A stretch of 64,000 bases of DNA from an uncultured Prevotellaceae bacterium (lineage in GTDB: Bacteria; Bacteroidota; Bacteroidia; Bacteroidales; Bacteroidaceae): assembly GCA_947305005.1 (NCBI GenBank), contig CAMZCM010000005.1, positions 86,606 to 150,605 on the forward strand, written 5' to 3'. The notes beneath the pieces are model-generated. The model was not told the DNA's origin, searched no databases, and was given only the letters and a program-made list of their open reading frames with translations. Positions 47,238 to 56,914 of this stretch are shown here, piece by piece (within the stretch, counting starts at the first letter, position 1; each line of letters opens with the position of its first letter). Position numbers and translations under genes: made by a program.

Positions 47238-48143
47238 CTATTGTTCCATTAATCGTTTCAAATCACTGGCGAAAATAGACGAATACATTTTAGCACCCTC
47301 TTCTAATAAATGAGCATTGTTTTTAAAATATTCTGGTTTATCATGAAATAGACCTATAGAATGATAATCCAAAATAGGAATCTTGTTTTGCTCTGCTAAT
47401 ATTTTTAAAGGAATATAATATGTCGGCGAAACAATAGAATATTTCGGCGAAATTGTAAACACTAACTTTATCCCCTTTTCTTTACAGGTATTAATAAACC
47501 TTTGAATATATTTTAATTTTAATGTATCTGTTTCAATATCCTTAGATTCGGATCTTAGTGTCATTGAATTATCCCTATTACCAAGGATTTTAAAAAATCC
47601 GTTGTCTTCACCATACCTATGATTTACGAACAAGCCGGCAAGAGCTTCAATACCTTTACTATTAAATCTGTATAACTTTGACAACTCATATCGCCAATAG
47701 GTGCCCGCTTCTATGTACACCGAGTCTGCACTCTTACTATGACCAAAATAAGGTGCAAAATATGTGATTTTGTCAAAAGGATCACCTGCGTTTTTGAAGT
47801 CATTGCTCATCAATTCAAGGCAAACAACTTTCGGGGTATGATGTAAAAGCATCAGATTTAGGAGGATGTAGTGAGAATATATATTGTCAGACGCAGAAAT
47901 CCCCCCATTATATACACTGGCATTGATTGAATCCATAATAATTGAAGGAACGTAATGGTAAGCACACCTTGAAGTTCCCATCAACACTACGTCATCATTT
48001 ACCTTTTTAACCATATTCTCAATCTTCACTTCGGCCTTGGCATTTGTATGAGAAAGGCACTGCATCATTAATTGGCCTCCTAATCTATCTGTTATCCATA
48101 AAAAGATAATTATTGCAGCTAAACTAACAAAAAACTTTTTCAT
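47238..48143 (-). CDS. SGNH-hydrolase-like membrane-anchored protein, partner of the MBOAT acyltransferase
   Basis: 301 aa. N-terminal membrane anchor (KKFFVSLAAIIIFLWITDRL), then VVLMGTSRCAYHYVPSIIMD with a GTSR motif in place of GDSL, IKLVFTISPKY, and a late NNAHLLEEGAKMYS block that could provide the His of the active site. Similar single-anchor proteins are encoded next to MBOAT acyltransferases (as DltD with DltB) and finish O-acylation outside the membrane. Starts 12 bases after the MBOAT stop. Strongly AT-rich. The Ser/Asp/His set is not certain by eye. Confidence 0.72.
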   Translation of the reverse strand: MKKFFVSLAAIIIFLWITDRLGGQLMMQCLSHTNAKAEVKIENMVKKVNDDVVLMGTSRCAYHYVPSIIMDSINASVYNGGISASDNIYSHYILLNLMLLHHTPKVVCLELMSNDFKNAGDPFDKITYFAPYFGHSKSADSVYIEAGTYWRYELSKLYRFNSKGIEALAGLFVNHRYGEDNGFFKILGNRDNSMTLRSESKDIETDTLKLKYIQRFINTCKEKGIKLVFTISPKYSIVSPTYYIPLKILAEQNKIPILDYHSIGLFHDKPEYFKNNAHLLEEGAKMYSSIFASDLKRLMEQ

Positions 48144-48155
48144 TGGATATTGAAT

Positions 48156-49565
48156 TTAAAATTGGAAATATATAAACTGATCTCCTCCCAATACACCAAA
48201 CAAAATGATTAACGCAATCATTAATGCAATATAAAGATGACGTATAATCCATGACTTGGAATTTTCTATATGAATATTCCAATTAAATTCTTCTCCCATT
48301 TCTTTTGCAAATAGAATAGGAAATACAAATATTAGTGCAATAAAAGTTGTATAATCTAGAAACAACGGTCCCATATTTGTAAATATTCCAGTTATTACAG
48401 TCAAGGCATCCGTCAAATTGTTTGCTCTAAACAATATCCATGCAAAGCATACAAGTACAAAAGTCACAGCCCAATGACAGAATTTTCTTACACCAGTGTA
48501 TTTCTGTTTGCTAACACCTATCGCCTTTTCTAGACAAAGCAATAATCCATGCAAGCTGCCCCAGCAGAGAAAAGTCCAATTAGCGCCATGCCAGATGCCG
48601 CTGACAACAAAGGTAACAAACAAGTTGAAATAATTGCGCATACGACTTACTCTATTACCACCAAGCGGGATATAGACATAGTCCTTAAACCAAGAGGAAA
48701 GCGAAATATGCCAACGATGCCAAAACTCACCAACTGTGGAAGCAAAATATGGACGGTGGAAGTTTTCCATAAGGCGAAAGCCTAGAACACGCGCTACACC
48801 AATAGCAATCAGAGAGTAACCGGCAAAGTCCCCATAAATCTGAAATGGGAACAACAACGAGGCGACAAGATACGATCCGCCATTGTGTTTATCAACATTA
48901 TTGAAAATGGCATCAACATATAGTCCACAGCGGTCAGCTAATACAAGTTTCATGAAATACCCCCATACCATTAGCCTCACACCTGACATCACACTATCGT
49001 AATCAAAACTATGTTGCTGTTTGAATTGAGGCAATAGATTGTTGGAACGTTCAATAGGCCCTGCAACCAACTGAGGGAAAAATGACACGAACAATGCGTA
49101 TGTGGGAAAATCTCGCTCAACTTTTGTAGTTCCACGATACACATCTATGGAATAACCTAAGGCCTGAAAAGTATAAAAGGATATACCCACAGGCAAAAGC
49201 AAGCGAAACTCAGGAACTTCTATCCCTAAACCACCTGCATTAAATGCCGTTTCTATATTTGTTGCTAAAAAATTATAGTATTTGAACAGAAATAAGATGG
49301 TAAGGTTTAGCACCAGACTACTCACAAGACAAAACTTTTTCTTACTCTTCTCCTCAAAATGACCGATGCCAAGAGCTGCGAGATAGGTAACAATGGTGCT
49401 CGTTAACAGTAAGAGCGCATAGGCCGGCTCCCAATTCATATAAAAATAGTAGCTGGCTACAAGTAATAATAGATTCCTTACTCTGATTTGAGTGGCAGGA
49501 ATACAGAAATAAAGCACGCATACTATTGGAAAAAACAATAGAAACGCAATAGAATTAAATAACAT
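48156..49565 (-). CDS. MBOAT family membrane O-acyltransferase, AlgI/DltB type
   Basis: 469 aa with about ten or more membrane helices. LLFPFQIYGDFAGYSLIAIG, ENFHRPYFASTVGEFWHRWH, LSSWFKDYVYIPLGGNRVSR and the catalytic-His segment VSGIWHGANWTFLCWGSLHG are AlgI hallmarks. It passes acyl groups from the cytoplasm to the outer side of the membrane for O-acetylation of polysaccharide. Own promoter (49683-49713) and partner gene directly downstream, so the pair is a separate unit inside the cluster. Confidence 0.92.
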   Translation of the reverse strand: MLFNSIAFLLFFPIVCVLYFCIPATQIRVRNLLLLVASYYFYMNWEPAYALLLLTSTIVTYLAALGIGHFEEKSKKKFCLVSSLVLNLTILFLFKYYNFLATNIETAFNAGGLGIEVPEFRLLLPVGISFYTFQALGYSIDVYRGTTKVERDFPTYALFVSFFPQLVAGPIERSNNLLPQFKQQHSFDYDSVMSGVRLMVWGYFMKLVLADRCGLYVDAIFNNVDKHNGGSYLVASLLFPFQIYGDFAGYSLIAIGVARVLGFRLMENFHRPYFASTVGEFWHRWHISLSSWFKDYVYIPLGGNRVSRMRNYFNLFVTFVVSGIWHGANWTFLCWGSLHGLLLCLEKAIGVSKQKYTGVRKFCHWAVTFVLVCFAWILFRANNLTDALTVITGIFTNMGPLFLDYTTFIALIFVFPILFAKEMGEEFNWNIHIENSKSWIIRHLYIALMIALIILFGVLGGDQFIYFQF

Positions 49566-49682
49566 CTTTCTTCCAAGCTTTTGTCTTTGTTGCCAGAGAC
49601 ATCCAAATATCGGACTGTTTAATATAATCCACCTTCGGCCACTCCAACCTTATGAGAGGTGGCTAGGCATAAGATTACGAGT

Positions 49683-49713
49683 GCAAAAGTACATAATAAT
49701 CCTCTTTTTCAAA
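49683..49713 (-). promoter_or_regulatory. Promoter of the MBOAT-SGNH pair
   Basis: Minus strand TTTG (49713-49710), 18 bases, TACTTTTGC (49691-49683). The transcript would have a leader of over 110 nt before ATG 49565, containing CCACC/GGTGG segments that can pair. Confidence 0.6.
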
Positions 49714-50509
49714 CGCCATCTTTGAGATAGCGCCTACTATCTCGTTTGATTTTAAGTCTTTTGAGAAGATAACTGGGTAAAAACAGGAAAAAGAAAGACA
49801 GCCATGATTTCAGCTTAGAATAGCCTAAAACCGTCTCATAGACATTAACATTGTACTTAATGAGCGACATCTTATTACTGGAAACAGATCCTTTGCTATG
49901 ATGCAAATAATAAGCAAGCGGTTCTGTTAGGCAGTAACAAATCTGACAATCTTTCAGAATGTTTAAAAACAAGGCCCAATCCTGACGCTTACGAAGAGCT
50001 GGCATATAGTATTTATGCCCAAGTCGTTTAATATCATAGATTGCGGTTGAGCAACCAATTTTATTGTCACGCTTCATCTCTTTAAGCGTTAAATGAGAAG
50101 GCGAGTAGTTCACCCCAATGATTTCACCTTCTTCATCACAAATCAGATACGAGGTACTGCACAAAGCACAATCGTGCTTGTCCATGTGCCGAATTTGTTT
50201 TTCTAACTTTTCAGGGAACCAGCGGTCATCGCTGTCGCAGAAAGCTATATAACGTCCTTTAGCCCTTTCAATGCTCTTGTTTCGCGATACTGCTGGACCA
50301 TAGTTTTCATTTAGGTATTCTACGTTTACACGCGAGTCTTTATCAACAAACGACTTCAGTATCTCGCATGTAGAGTCGGTAGAGCAATCATCCGTAATGA
50401 GTATTTCAAGATTCTGATAGGTCTGTCCCAACACACTTTCTATGCTAGCAGCAAGGGACTGGCTGCTGTTGTGTGTAGGCATGATAACTGATACTAATTC
50501 TCCGTACAT
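49709..50509 (-). CDS. GT2 family glycosyltransferase
   Basis: 266 aa. VSVIMPTHNSSQSLAASIES, TDDCSTDSTCEIL, RNKSIERAKGRYIAFCDSDD and the acceptor region KRQDWALFLNIL place it in GT2, close to the capsular transferases with RKRQDW. C-terminal amphipathic/hydrophobic stretch (WLSFFFLFLPSYLLKRLKIK) may attach it to the membrane. Starts 12 bases after the AAC(3)-family gene stop. Confidence 0.9.
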   Translation of the reverse strand: MYGELVSVIMPTHNSSQSLAASIESVLGQTYQNLEILITDDCSTDSTCEILKSFVDKDSRVNVEYLNENYGPAVSRNKSIERAKGRYIAFCDSDDRWFPEKLEKQIRHMDKHDCALCSTSYLICDEEGEIIGVNYSPSHLTLKEMKRDNKIGCSTAIYDIKRLGHKYYMPALRKRQDWALFLNILKDCQICYCLTEPLAYYLHHSKGSVSSNKMSLIKYNVNVYETVLGYSKLKSWLSFFFLFLPSYLLKRLKIKRDSRRYLKDGV

Positions 50510-50521
50510 ATATCAATAATC

Positions 50522-51433
50522 TTATGAGTCAAACTTATACCCCCATTTTAGCGGGAGAAGATAAATATCTGTACCTCGTTTGGCAAGCTCTGTCATAACC
50601 GATACTACTTCATCGGCTTCAAAACAACTAATCTGTAGATTGCTAATCTGTTGATAATGATTATGCAAGTAATGGCTTACGATATGTCGTGATTTAAAAT
50701 AACTGGTAAACCGTTTATAACGCCCAGTTGTTGGCCGGTCATAATTAAAATAGGATTTCCGCTGCCCATCATAATCTATATAGTCAAAGCGTTTCTTTTC
50801 CTTATCCCACATATCCGTGTAATAATCAACCTCTCCACGAAGAATTGACTCCACACAATGAGTAATGGTACCAACCCAGTATTTTCCTAGGCCCATATCG
50901 AAAACAAGACCACCCACTTGAGATAGACGATAGTACGGCGAACGTTCATCCCACGGAGTTTCGCCAAGATGATGTTCAGAAAGCAGGAAGTCGGCATTTG
51001 CACCAATAGCACATACAGAATGTTGCGCATGTACGCCTCTCTTCACACCTGGATACGTGCGAAAGCATTCTGGCAAATAGCCTGCCCGCGTGGGAGTATT
51101 GACGACATCAAACACTTCGCCATTTTTCATTTTCGGCATACACGGCATACAAAGCGTACCCTCTGGACCAAGGACATCAAGAATAACCTTTATCAGATCA
51201 TTAGGCTTTCCTGAACAATTATAGAACTCTCCCCATGAGCTATGTATCAGAATTGTTGAACCACGATGCATGCCAGCCCGTTTCATAGCTTCAACGACAT
51301 CTTCAACATCGTATTTCTGTTTGTAATAGAGAGGCCCTATTCTGCGATGCCAACTACGCAGGAACGCCTCCAGGCTCAGGCTTTCACTCTTTTTTATACC
51401 CAGTGCGAGTTTAATGTATTTTTTCCAGTCCAT
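50522..51433 (-). CDS. AAC(3) family N-acetyltransferase
   Basis: 303 aa, antibiotic N-acetyltransferase fold. STILIHSSWGEFYNCSGKPN, GTLCMPCMPKM, TPTRAGYLPECFRTYPGVKR and HAQHSVCAIGANADFLL followed by HLGETPWDERSPYYRL are family-typical. In polysaccharide clusters such enzymes acetylate the amino group of an amino sugar rather than an antibiotic, which is the likelier role here; drug resistance is not implied. Start overlaps the GT4 gene end by 23 bases. Confidence 0.85.
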   Translation of the reverse strand: MDWKKYIKLALGIKKSESLSLEAFLRSWHRRIGPLYYKQKYDVEDVVEAMKRAGMHRGSTILIHSSWGEFYNCSGKPNDLIKVILDVLGPEGTLCMPCMPKMKNGEVFDVVNTPTRAGYLPECFRTYPGVKRGVHAQHSVCAIGANADFLLSEHHLGETPWDERSPYYRLSQVGGLVFDMGLGKYWVGTITHCVESILRGEVDYYTDMWDKEKKRFDYIDYDGQRKSYFNYDRPTTGRYKRFTSYFKSRHIVSHYLHNHYQQISNLQISCFEADEVVSVMTELAKRGTDIYLLPLKWGYKFDS

Positions 51434-52538
51434 TATAAATGTCTATATATTTTTTTGCTATCAGATTCCAACGAAAAAGACTGAAATCAATATCAGCATT
51501 ATTGTAATAATTCCCAGTATTTTCGAGCAGAATTGCCAGAGCCTCTGTAATTTCCTTGATAGAATAGGGATTGACTGCAATGCCCGCCGAATTTGGAAGT
51601 AGTCCGTCAACGCCTTGTCCTCGAGTATACAGCACTGGAAGGTTCTGAGAAAGAGACTCTATATAAACCAGTCCGAAAGTCTCATAGATAGAAGGCATAG
51701 CAAATAATCTATGTCCAACAAACAATTCACACAAAGCAGATGGTTCGTGTATAGGCTCTACATATCTAAAAACATCAGGTCGGGCTTTTATCATATTTTC
51801 CAATTCATTAGTTTCAGCACTCCCACCACCCACAAGTGTCAGTGTACAGTCACTGAACTTTTCAATCTCTCTTAATTTCAATACAGCCTTAGCCAACCGC
51901 ACCACATTTTTATTGTTGGAGAATCTCCCTACATAAACTATACCGTGACCTTTTCGGGGAAGGCTCTGTATGTGATCCAAATAATAGTCGTGAATACCAT
52001 TTGGCTGTATTATGAATCGCGATTCAATTTGTGGAACAATACTCCTGATTACCGGATGAGCGATAAGCAAGCTTTTCATACTTTCGCTAATAAAGACAAT
52101 CTTTTCTGCATTTAACAGAATCTTTCTTGCCGCCAGCCATGAATGTGGCATACGTCTCAGGAACTGGTTCACGTCGGTGTTGCGCACGGCCACGATATAG
52201 GGGATGCCGTAACGTTTATAAAGTTTATAGGCCAGTCCGCCATCGGTAAGCAGCGTAGTAGCGTGGGTCAAGGTATATTCCTGCGGATTGATACGTTTGA
52301 GCATCTCGTTGAACACATGCCGCCGTTTCAGATGGTAAAAATAGCGATGCCAAGGTTTTACAACGTGTGCATAGATTATATTGGTATGCTGACCATCAAA
52401 ACTGTTGCGTCCCACAAGAGCTGCATCACGGACAGGATTGAATACGGTCTGCTCCACACCTAATGCATCCAACTCTTTGTAAAGGTTGGTGTGAACCTTT
52501 GTCAGACAGAAATCATTACTGATGTGCAATATTTTCAT
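51411..52538 (-). CDS. GT4 family glycosyltransferase
   Basis: 375 aa GT-B enzyme. MKILHISNDFCLTKVHTNLY, IYVGRFSNNKN-like donor start (GIVYVGRFSNNKNVVRLAKA) and AMPSIYETFGLVYIESLSQN with the E-x7-E motif. GDP/UDP-sugar donor not determinable. ATG 52538 is used; the reading frame continues upstream to 52562 without a better start. The first third of the gene (52150-52500) is visibly richer in G+C than the rest, which may reflect a mosaic origin. Confidence 0.9.
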   Translation of the reverse strand: MKILHISNDFCLTKVHTNLYKELDALGVEQTVFNPVRDAALVGRNSFDGQHTNIIYAHVVKPWHRYFYHLKRRHVFNEMLKRINPQEYTLTHATTLLTDGGLAYKLYKRYGIPYIVAVRNTDVNQFLRRMPHSWLAARKILLNAEKIVFISESMKSLLIAHPVIRSIVPQIESRFIIQPNGIHDYYLDHIQSLPRKGHGIVYVGRFSNNKNVVRLAKAVLKLREIEKFSDCTLTLVGGGSAETNELENMIKARPDVFRYVEPIHEPSALCELFVGHRLFAMPSIYETFGLVYIESLSQNLPVLYTRGQGVDGLLPNSAGIAVNPYSIKEITEALAILLENTGNYYNNADIDFSLFRWNLIAKKYIDIYNGLEKIH

Positions 52539-52607
52539 TGCGTCAAATTTAAGAATTTTCAACTATATTCCAGGAGAGAGGATATCGTATATGAAGTAAC
52601 GACAGTC

Positions 52608-53561
52608 CTATAATCTGAAATGTAAAGCATGATATACCTCTACTACATGATGAGAGAAAATGGTGTACATCCAACCTGTAAGTCGATATTCCCATGTGGG
52701 GGATTTACGAGCATGTTTGAAAAGATGACGGATCGCGTGAAACGCTTCATTTATTTTTCTCTTTTCCTCTTTGGAATAATTGAATGTTTGATGTAGAGTT
52801 GAATTTATTGCTCCTGCAATTATTCTATGGAATGTCATTTCGTCTTCTTTCCGTACATACTTTTGATAGAACTCATCCAAATTCTGAATAACAATAATCA
52901 TATCAAGTGTTTTTTTGACATTGACAGATCGTGTGATTGATCCTGGTGTCTGATAAACAAAATACATGATGTCGTTGATGCTTGCAACACGTTCTGCAAA
53001 ATAGTAAACACGTGGTGTAAATTCATTATCTTCGTGAAAGATACCGGGGAAAAAACGTAAATCGTGTTTATTGAGAAAGGCACGACGGCAGATAGAAAAA
53101 GGAGCACATGCTACAACCCATTTTCGCAGTTCCTCTATTCCTTTTACAACTTTATCTTCATTTAATGTAAAACGTCTTTTGGGAACCCCATCGATAACAT
53201 TCGCAGCACATATACGCAAGATATCAAGATTATGTTCCTTACATTTTGAAATAATCTTCTCTAAACAATTCTCTGCTATACAGTCATCAGAGTCAAGAAA
53301 AAAGATGTAATCCCCTTTCGCTTTATCAAGTCCTGCATTGCGAGCTCTACTCAATCCTCCATTTTCTTGAGAATATAACTTTATATTAGAATATCTTGAT
53401 GCGACTCTGTCTGCAACCTCAAGGCTATTGTCTGTTGATCCGTCATTGATGACAATAACCTCATAGTCGGTCTTTGCTATATTCTGCCGTTGTGTGCTTA
53501 CCAAGCATCTTTCAATGCTTGAAACAGCATTATACATCGGTATGATGATGGATAGTTCCAT
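52608..53561 (-). CDS. GT2 family glycosyltransferase
   Basis: 317 aa. MELSIIIPMYNAVSSIERCL, VINDGSTDNSLE, GGLSRARNAGLDKAKGDYIF and LDSDD give a classic GT2 start; the C-terminal half (YEYRLTGWMYTIFSHHVVEV) is variable. ATG 53561 lies 4 bases before the ChbG stop at 53566, so the genes nearly touch. AT-rich. Confidence 0.9.
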   Translation of the reverse strand: MELSIIIPMYNAVSSIERCLVSTQRQNIAKTDYEVIVINDGSTDNSLEVADRVASRYSNIKLYSQENGGLSRARNAGLDKAKGDYIFFLDSDDCIAENCLEKIISKCKEHNLDILRICAANVIDGVPKRRFTLNEDKVVKGIEELRKWVVACAPFSICRRAFLNKHDLRFFPGIFHEDNEFTPRVYYFAERVASINDIMYFVYQTPGSITRSVNVKKTLDMIIVIQNLDEFYQKYVRKEDEMTFHRIIAGAINSTLHQTFNYSKEEKRKINEAFHAIRHLFKHARKSPTWEYRLTGWMYTIFSHHVVEVYHALHFRL

Positions 53562-53565
53562 TTTT

Positions 53566-54408
53566 CTACAAGTCATTATAAGTTACCAATCTCACATCAG
53601 ATAATGTATTCAAAGATTTATTGAAGACTTTCTGCGTCTCGAATTCATACGAGGGGTGAGCCGGATGGCACATCAATTCAACACACTTTCCATCAACACT
53701 CCTTTTCAGTAACTGCCAATTATCACATAATGTATGATAAGCATAGAACTTGTCTGTGATTTTTGCCTTAGAACGGAATAGTTGGAGCCACCTGTAACAC
53801 TGATACTTAACAACAAATAAATGAAATCTCCTCCATACAACATTTCGTTTTGGTTGAATTACAGCCTTACTCTTGTCCAATATTATTTTTTCCTTTTTTG
53901 CGCCAAGGAGCATCAGTTTGATTGATGGGATCCGACATCTCCTAACTCTTAAAATCTTATGCTTCTGCATTAATGCAAGGATGACATCTCTTAAGTCATA
54001 AATAGTATGAGTATGCTGGTGACTATCAATATGTGAAATGTTTATCCCCGCATTAGTAATTTTACTTATTTGAGCATCGAACTCTTCAAAGATAGCTCTT
54101 TTAAGCTCTTCTGAATAATGTGGAACGAGGTAAATTGCCCCTTCTATGAATTCACCATTCGCATTCAATAAACCATTATTTTGGAAAATCCTCGAATTCG
54201 TTAGCGGAGCAAACTCAATAATATTGAGATGCGCCCCAAATGAAATCTCAGGATGCTGTTTGGCAATCCTCACGGCATCTTCGAAAGCAGAGCCATTAGC
54301 CATAATCGTCGATGACGTGATAACGCCAGCAGCAATCGCTTCTTCTATTCGCTTATTCACATTTAGGCTGATCCCCAAGTCGTCAGCATTAATGATTACT
54401 TGTGTCAT
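53566..54408 (-). CDS. ChbG/YdjC family carbohydrate deacetylase
   Basis: 280 aa. VIINADDLGISLNVN with the metal-binding Asp pair (Asp 9, Asp 10), FGAHLNIIE and SHIDSHQHTHTIYDLRDVI, which hold the His ligands, define the ChbG/HpnK family: de-N-acetylation of an N-acetylated sugar. C-terminal ELMCHPAHPSYEFE is also conserved. In this cluster it could deacetylate a GlcNAc-type residue, possibly re-acylated by the neighbouring transferases. Overlaps the hexapeptide acyltransferase end by 20 bases. Confidence 0.9.
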   Translation of the reverse strand: MTQVIINADDLGISLNVNKRIEEAIAAGVITSSTIMANGSAFEDAVRIAKQHPEISFGAHLNIIEFAPLTNSRIFQNNGLLNANGEFIEGAIYLVPHYSEELKRAIFEEFDAQISKITNAGINISHIDSHQHTHTIYDLRDVILALMQKHKILRVRRCRIPSIKLMLLGAKKEKIILDKSKAVIQPKRNVVWRRFHLFVVKYQCYRWLQLFRSKAKITDKFYAYHTLCDNWQLLKRSVDGKCVELMCHPAHPSYEFETQKVFNKSLNTLSDVRLVTYNDL

Positions 54409-54937
54409 TATCTTTGGGTTTTTCATCCAATAATCTAATCACTTTGGCTGGATTTCCAGCAGCAAGACTCCACGCTGGGATATCCTTGGTGACAACAGCA
54501 CCAGCTCCAATACAGGCCCCCTCGCCGATCGTGACTCCAGGCATCACCATTGCGCCAATACCCACACATGCACCACGTTTAATGACCACAGGCCGTTTCA
54601 CTTGTGTACAGTCTTTATAGCGCCCACCTTTGTAATAATGATGCATATCACGTCGATGACAAAATACAATGACTTTGCTCGCCAACCAAACGTCATCTTC
54701 GAGTGTCAGCTGGTTAGCATAATCTACGTCAATATATACATCCTGACCAAAACACACGTCACGTCCCATATTTACACCTATTATTTTCCATATTTTCGGT
54801 GGGAGCGTTTTGAACATGATACACAGTGATGAGCGTTTTGCTATCCCTGAAAGCCACCATTTCCAGGTCAAATTAAATCTTTTCCAAATGAATTTAGGGA
54901 AGTTCCTGACTTTCCTGATAAAAATTTTCAGTGTCAT
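54389..54937 (-). CDS. Hexapeptide-repeat O-acetyltransferase (maltose/galactoside acetyltransferase type)
   Basis: 182 aa left-handed beta-helix enzyme. GVNMGRDVCFGQDVYIDVDY, VVIKRGACVGIGAMVMPGVT, IGEGACIGAGAVVTKDIPAW and AAGNPAKVIRLL are the repeats and the usual end. Catalytic His probably in CHRRDMHH. Acetyl-CoA-dependent sugar O-acetylation. ATG 54937 is preferred over GTG 54946. It overlaps the polymerase-like gene by 44 bases, suggesting translational coupling. Confidence 0.9.
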   Translation of the reverse strand: MTLKIFIRKVRNFPKFIWKRFNLTWKWWLSGIAKRSSLCIMFKTLPPKIWKIIGVNMGRDVCFGQDVYIDVDYANQLTLEDDVWLASKVIVFCHRRDMHHYYKGGRYKDCTQVKRPVVIKRGACVGIGAMVMPGVTIGEGACIGAGAVVTKDIPAWSLAAGNPAKVIRLLDEKPKDNDTSNH

Positions 54938-56120
54938 TTTCGTCACATTCTTCGGTTAATGATTCTAAACGTATGAAATACATTGGGACTAAAAAATATC
55001 CGACTGTAAATAAAAAGAAATTTTTGAATAATGCCAAAAGTAAAAAAGCTAAATAGGCAATTATGTAATTAATTTTGTTTTCACTAATATAAAATAAAGG
55101 ATTCTTGTAGCATTTATAAAGGAAAATGGCGTATGGCAAGAAAAGAATTAGTCCCATTGCCGCCATGTGATCAAAAATAAAAGAATGTTTTCCTATTTTA
55201 TTAATATCATTTTCTGGTTCAAAGGGATTTTCAACAATCGCATCAATAGACATCATATATAAATCCGAACGAGAATTCATATCACCAGATGTTGTCCCCT
55301 CTTCTGCAAAAAGACTAATTTCATTTATTTTACTGTAAGTTGTAGTTCCCTTAAAAATAGGTTGAACAAGTGTTAAAAATGACGTTAGGAGGGTTGCGCT
55401 TAATAAAACCGCTATAACTAACGATACCAGGAATATCTTTAGAACATAAAAGAATGGAGTATTAGTTTTAAATTTGTATATACAGTAATAAGTGATAATA
55501 GCAGCCAACAGGATTAATGGAGTAGTCGCATCTGCAAATAGCATAACTCCACACATCAAACCGATGGAAATAGCATATATCAGCTTTTCCTTTTTTGACG
55601 TTGCTAAAGAATAACTAACAAATAGAGGAACAGAAGCACAAGGTATTATGTGAACGTTCTTATAGCTAATTGTCCATATATAATCAAATTCTATGGATGG
55701 GTCTTTGGCCGCTTCTGTCATTAAACGTGCAAGATTAGGCATTGCAATAAATTGAGGAAGTGAAATGGCTAATAATAACAATAAAGTAATATAAGTACAG
55801 CGTAGAACCCATCTAGCATAAAAATCATCTCGTGTAAGAAGATAGTGTTCTAAACCAAAGTAACCAAAACCAAGCACAGTAATTTCAGGTATCCATCTGT
55901 CAAAATATGGATTACCAGTTATTCCTAAAAATGCTATGATTAATGCTATAATAAGAAAAAAATATGTATGCGGTCGAAGATACATCATATCTGCAAAATA
56001 GATGACGACCATTGGAATAAACATCGCGACTGCCTCGCCTCCTTGAATGAACGCACGTATAGGATTAAAGAGAGCGAAGAAAAATGCGAAACAAACTAAA
56101 AAAGTAATTATCTTATTCAT
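54894..56120 (-). CDS. Polysaccharide polymerase-like (Wzy-type) membrane protein
   Basis: 408 aa with about 11-12 membrane helices and a larger loop (around residues 255-310: NEISLFAEEGTTSGDMNSRS). Very AT-rich, as wzy genes usually are. The layout fits the O-antigen ligase/polymerase group, but sequence conservation in this group is weak, so the name rests on topology and on being the only such protein in a cluster that needs one. ATG 56120 overlaps the licD stop (ATGA); TTG 56126 is an alternative. Confidence 0.7.
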   Translation of the reverse strand: MNKIITFLVCFAFFFALFNPIRAFIQGGEAVAMFIPMVVIYFADMMYLRPHTYFFLIIALIIAFLGITGNPYFDRWIPEITVLGFGYFGLEHYLLTRDDFYARWVLRCTYITLLLLLAISLPQFIAMPNLARLMTEAAKDPSIEFDYIWTISYKNVHIIPCASVPLFVSYSLATSKKEKLIYAISIGLMCGVMLFADATTPLILLAAIITYYCIYKFKTNTPFFYVLKIFLVSLVIAVLLSATLLTSFLTLVQPIFKGTTTYSKINEISLFAEEGTTSGDMNSRSDLYMMSIDAIVENPFEPENDINKIGKHSFIFDHMAAMGLILFLPYAIFLYKCYKNPLFYISENKINYIIAYLAFLLLALFKNFFLFTVGYFLVPMYFIRLESLTEECDENDTENFYQESQELP

Positions 56121-56914
56121 TTCCAATAAGCCAAAAATTCATGAGTCTTTTTCTGTTCTTCTTTTGGAGGTAACTGCATATAATCGCCGAAGGTAGCATT
56201 TAGATATGTATGTGTATCTTTCACAGCCATATATAATCTATTCTCAAATTTAATATCAGAGTATGAAAGAAAGACACTGATAGGCATCGGGGCTTTACAC
56301 TTTTTGCCAGCAATCATTTCATATACAAGAGGACATTCTATGCCCTTGTATTTCTGAGCCAATTGGTTTATCTCTACAGCGAACTGCTCACGCGTTTTAT
56401 GTGGATGAAAAAGACGTAAATATAGCCTTTTCATGAACGACCTTTGATAAAAGTTGTCACGCTGCAAAGCAAAAACCTGGAACTGCCTTTTATACAATGA
56501 TCTAATTTCCTTGTGTCTTTTAATAAAATCCTCCATATCAAGAACCTTGTCAACAGGGAAGACATCAATAAAGACTCCTGTTCGTGGGACTCCATCCACA
56601 TAAGTTATTGTCCTTGTATCATGCACTTTTCCTATAGGATACCCCATATTATTACCAGACTCAATATTAACTAGTTCATAATATTCATGGTTACTATCCT
56701 TATTCCACAACGTTGTAAATCGCTCGTATTCTTCTCGTAACATCTGGATGTCTATGTCATCATCCCAAGGAATATAGCCACCATGACGTACTGCACCCAA
56801 AAGCGTACCTCCACTGATTGTATAATTAATACCATGTACGCGGCAAAAGGAATCAACATAGTCAAGGATTTGCATCTGTAACTGTCGAAGCTCTTGTATC
56901 TGTATTTCTTGCAT
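56117..56914 (-). CDS. LicD family phosphotransferase, second copy
   Basis: 265 aa. NYTISGGTLLGAVRHGGYIP followed by WDDDIDIQM is the LicD signature, and GVFIDVFPVDKV follows. Related to but clearly different from the LicD at 23922-24728. It shares one base with the end of the upstream ATP-grasp gene (TAATG) and overlaps the polymerase-like gene, so the three are coupled. Would transfer a phospho-substituent from a CDP-activated donor to the glycan; the only cytidylyltransferase in the window is at 24872. Confidence 0.88.
   Translation of the reverse strand: MQEIQIQELRQLQMQILDYVDSFCRVHGINYTISGGTLLGAVRHGGYIPWDDDIDIQMLREEYERFTTLWNKDSNHEYYELVNIESGNNMGYPIGKVHDTRTITYVDGVPRTGVFIDVFPVDKVLDMEDFIKRHKEIRSLYKRQFQVFALQRDNFYQRSFMKRLYLRLFHPHKTREQFAVEINQLAQKYKGIECPLVYEMIAGKKCKAPMPISVFLSYSDIKFENRLYMAVKDTHTYLNATFGDYMQLPPKEEQKKTHEFLAYWK

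Noticed and set aside
46993..47313. 106-codon + strand frame taken as a complete small gene
   Set aside because: Only its middle is similar to the sugar transferase end; the first part is antisense to the GT2 gene, so it is a remnant rather than an intact gene.
50522..51433. AAC(3)-like gene read as an aminoglycoside resistance gene
   Set aside because: Its position within glycan assembly genes and its low similarity by eye to resistance enzymes favour a sugar N-acetyltransferase.
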